Shown here one piece after another: positions 63,267 to 64,000 of a DNA stretch of 64,000 nt. Both the position numbers and the translations under genes were made by a program. The stretch covers positions 1,240,001 through 1,304,000 of the forward strand of contig NZ_CP133721.1 of assembly GCF_031326205.1 (NCBI RefSeq). The letters run 5' to 3'. Source of the stretch: Flavobacterium sp. 20NA77.7. Lineage in GTDB: Bacteria > Bacteroidota > Bacteroidia > Flavobacteriales > Flavobacteriaceae. Every line of letters begins with the position of its first letter. Position 1 is the first letter of the stretch. The notes beneath the pieces are model-generated. The model was given only the letters and a program-made list of their open reading frames with translations. It searched no databases and was not told where the DNA came from.

Positions 63267-64000
63267 TTATATAAATAACTTAAATATATAATAGAACACA
63301 GCTGCTATCAATGCCGAAACTGGTATTGTTAAAATCCATGCCCATAATAAGTTAATGGTTACTCCCCATCTTACAGCACTTAAACGCTTTGTTGCACCTA
63401 CTCCAATGATAGAACCCGTAATGGTATGGGTTGTAGAAACCGGAACTCCCATTTGCGAAACGGTAAATAAGGTTAATGCACCTGCCGTTTCAGAACAAAC
63501 TCCTTCTAAAGGCGTTACTTTTGTAATTTTAGATCCCATCGTTTTCACAATTTTCCATCCACCCATCAAGGTACCTAATCCTATCATTAAATAACATCCA
63601 AAAGCAATTAAGAAACTCATAGTATCTTTGGTTACTTTAGTTTCCACTTTATGTCCTTCTAGCAGTTTCCCTTTTTCATCCACATATTTCTTAAATATTT
63701 TAGAAAATCTATACTTAGGATTAATATGTTTGTCATTAAAGATAACTTCATTAGTTACAACATCTTTCACATCTTTTTTATCTGAATAAACTTCTAGCTT
63801 AGTCAAAGCCTTAGATGCTTTACCAAAATCATCGGCCTTACTACTATTTTCCTTAATAAGATGTTGAATAAATGGATTCGTTTTGGCTACTTTAGGATTT
63901 AGTTTTTCATCTTCAAAAATTTTCTCACCCGTCGTAACATCAATAATATTTTTACCATCTAAATACAACGTATCTTTTCCAAAAACACCTACAGATGGTT
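63267..64000 (-). CDS. Inorganic phosphate transporter, PiT family (3' part, cut by the window edge)
   Basis: The frame is open to the edge of the window, so at least the N-terminal half is outside. The visible 244 residues contain a large charged cytoplasmic loop (GKNIIDVTTGEKIFEDEKLN, repeated as KDVVTNEVIFND) and then the conserved C-terminal PiT signature: GVCSETAGALTLFTVSQMG and VPVSTTHTITGSIIGVG, followed by two membrane helices ending in FYYIFKLFI. It moves phosphate with a cation. The TTG at 63966-63968 is not the true start. The internal repeat of the loop is unusual. Confidence 0.9.
   Translation of the reverse strand, partial: PSVGVFGKDTLYLDGKNIIDVTTGEKIFEDEKLNPKVAKTNPFIQHLIKENSSKADDFGKASKALTKLEVYSDKKDVKDVVTNEVIFNDKHINPKYRFSKIFKKYVDEKGKLLEGHKVETKVTKDTMSFLIAFGCYLMIGLGTLMGGWKIVKTMGSKITKVTPLEGVCSETAGALTLFTVSQMGVPVSTTHTITGSIIGVGATKRLSAVRWGVTINLLWAWILTIPVSALIAAVFYYIFKLFI

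Overview
The window reads as chromosomal DNA of an AT-rich member of Bacteroidota, most likely Flavobacteriaceae (Flavobacterium or a close relative). The evidence is: gldF and gldG gliding-motility genes, promoters of the Bacteroidota type (TTG, about 19 bp, TAnnTTTG), almost no Shine-Dalgarno sequences before genes, several TTG starts, and family members typical of flavobacteria (TIGR02757, DUF2490, PafA-type phosphatase, propeller-type sensor kinase, DUF4369/TlpA proteins). No rRNA operon, CRISPR array, intact prophage or complete insertion sequence was seen.

Layout. 1-7.2 kb: tRNA-Arg, a 50-residue protein, a secreted coiled-coil protein, an MFS exporter, a 179 bp inverted-repeat element, TatD hydrolase, TcdA, PurC and PhoH. 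7.2-13.7 kb: SAM hydroxide adenosyltransferase, a monooxygenase-like protein, GldF-GldG, DnaN and MnmE. 13.9-15.1 kb: an HTH antitoxin / AbiEii toxin module. 15.2-21.7 kb: a DNase I-like nuclease, two lipoproteins and a propeller sensor kinase with its NarL-type regulator. 21.7-25.5 kb: a tightly overlapped five-gene operon of mostly unknown genes ending in YchJ, and a divergent SIMPL-like secreted protein. 25.6-32.2 kb: a Crp/Fnr regulator with a persulfide dioxygenase-rhodanese fusion, then three TlpA-type thioredoxin lipoproteins and tRNA-Tyr. 32.2-34.4 kb: an accessory patch. 34.5-42.6 kb: ValS, a DUF1573 protein, an aspartyl protease, an aminotransferase, MsrA, a LolD-like ATPase and a TIGR02757 protein. 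42.9-44.1 kb: three small unknown genes. 44.2-64 kb: tRNA-Ala, SucC, LysA, PafA phosphatase, HTH-Fic, Pcm, an oxidoreductase, 3-hydroxybutyryl-CoA dehydrogenase, DUF1015, YggS, an exonuclease/GIY-YIG fusion, MiaA, threonine aldolase, prfB with a programmed frameshift, a zinc metalloprotease, DUF2490 and the 3' part of a PiT phosphate transporter that runs off the edge.

The most unusual region is 32.49-34.32 kb. A deleted, frameshifted tyrosine recombinase remnant is followed by what looks like a fossil integron-type cassette array. One unknown gene is bracketed by the inverted 9-mers GTTATAGGC and GCCTATAAC. Two attC-like folding sites (134 and 77 bp) follow, then a cassette of about 95 bp with no gene, then a WG-repeat gene followed by a decayed attC half site. 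Integrase and cassettes point the same way.

Other points worth attention: prfB keeps the frameshift site with an AGGAGG stimulator although the neighbouring genes lack Shine-Dalgarno sequences; four core genes appear to start at TTG; short word-like repeats occur both between genes and in frame inside mnmE, valS and the yggS homologue; a perfect 10+10 bp palindrome lies before the cysteine-containing Crp/Fnr gene; and a 7+7 bp palindrome overlaps the apparently leaderless promoter of the AbiEii module.
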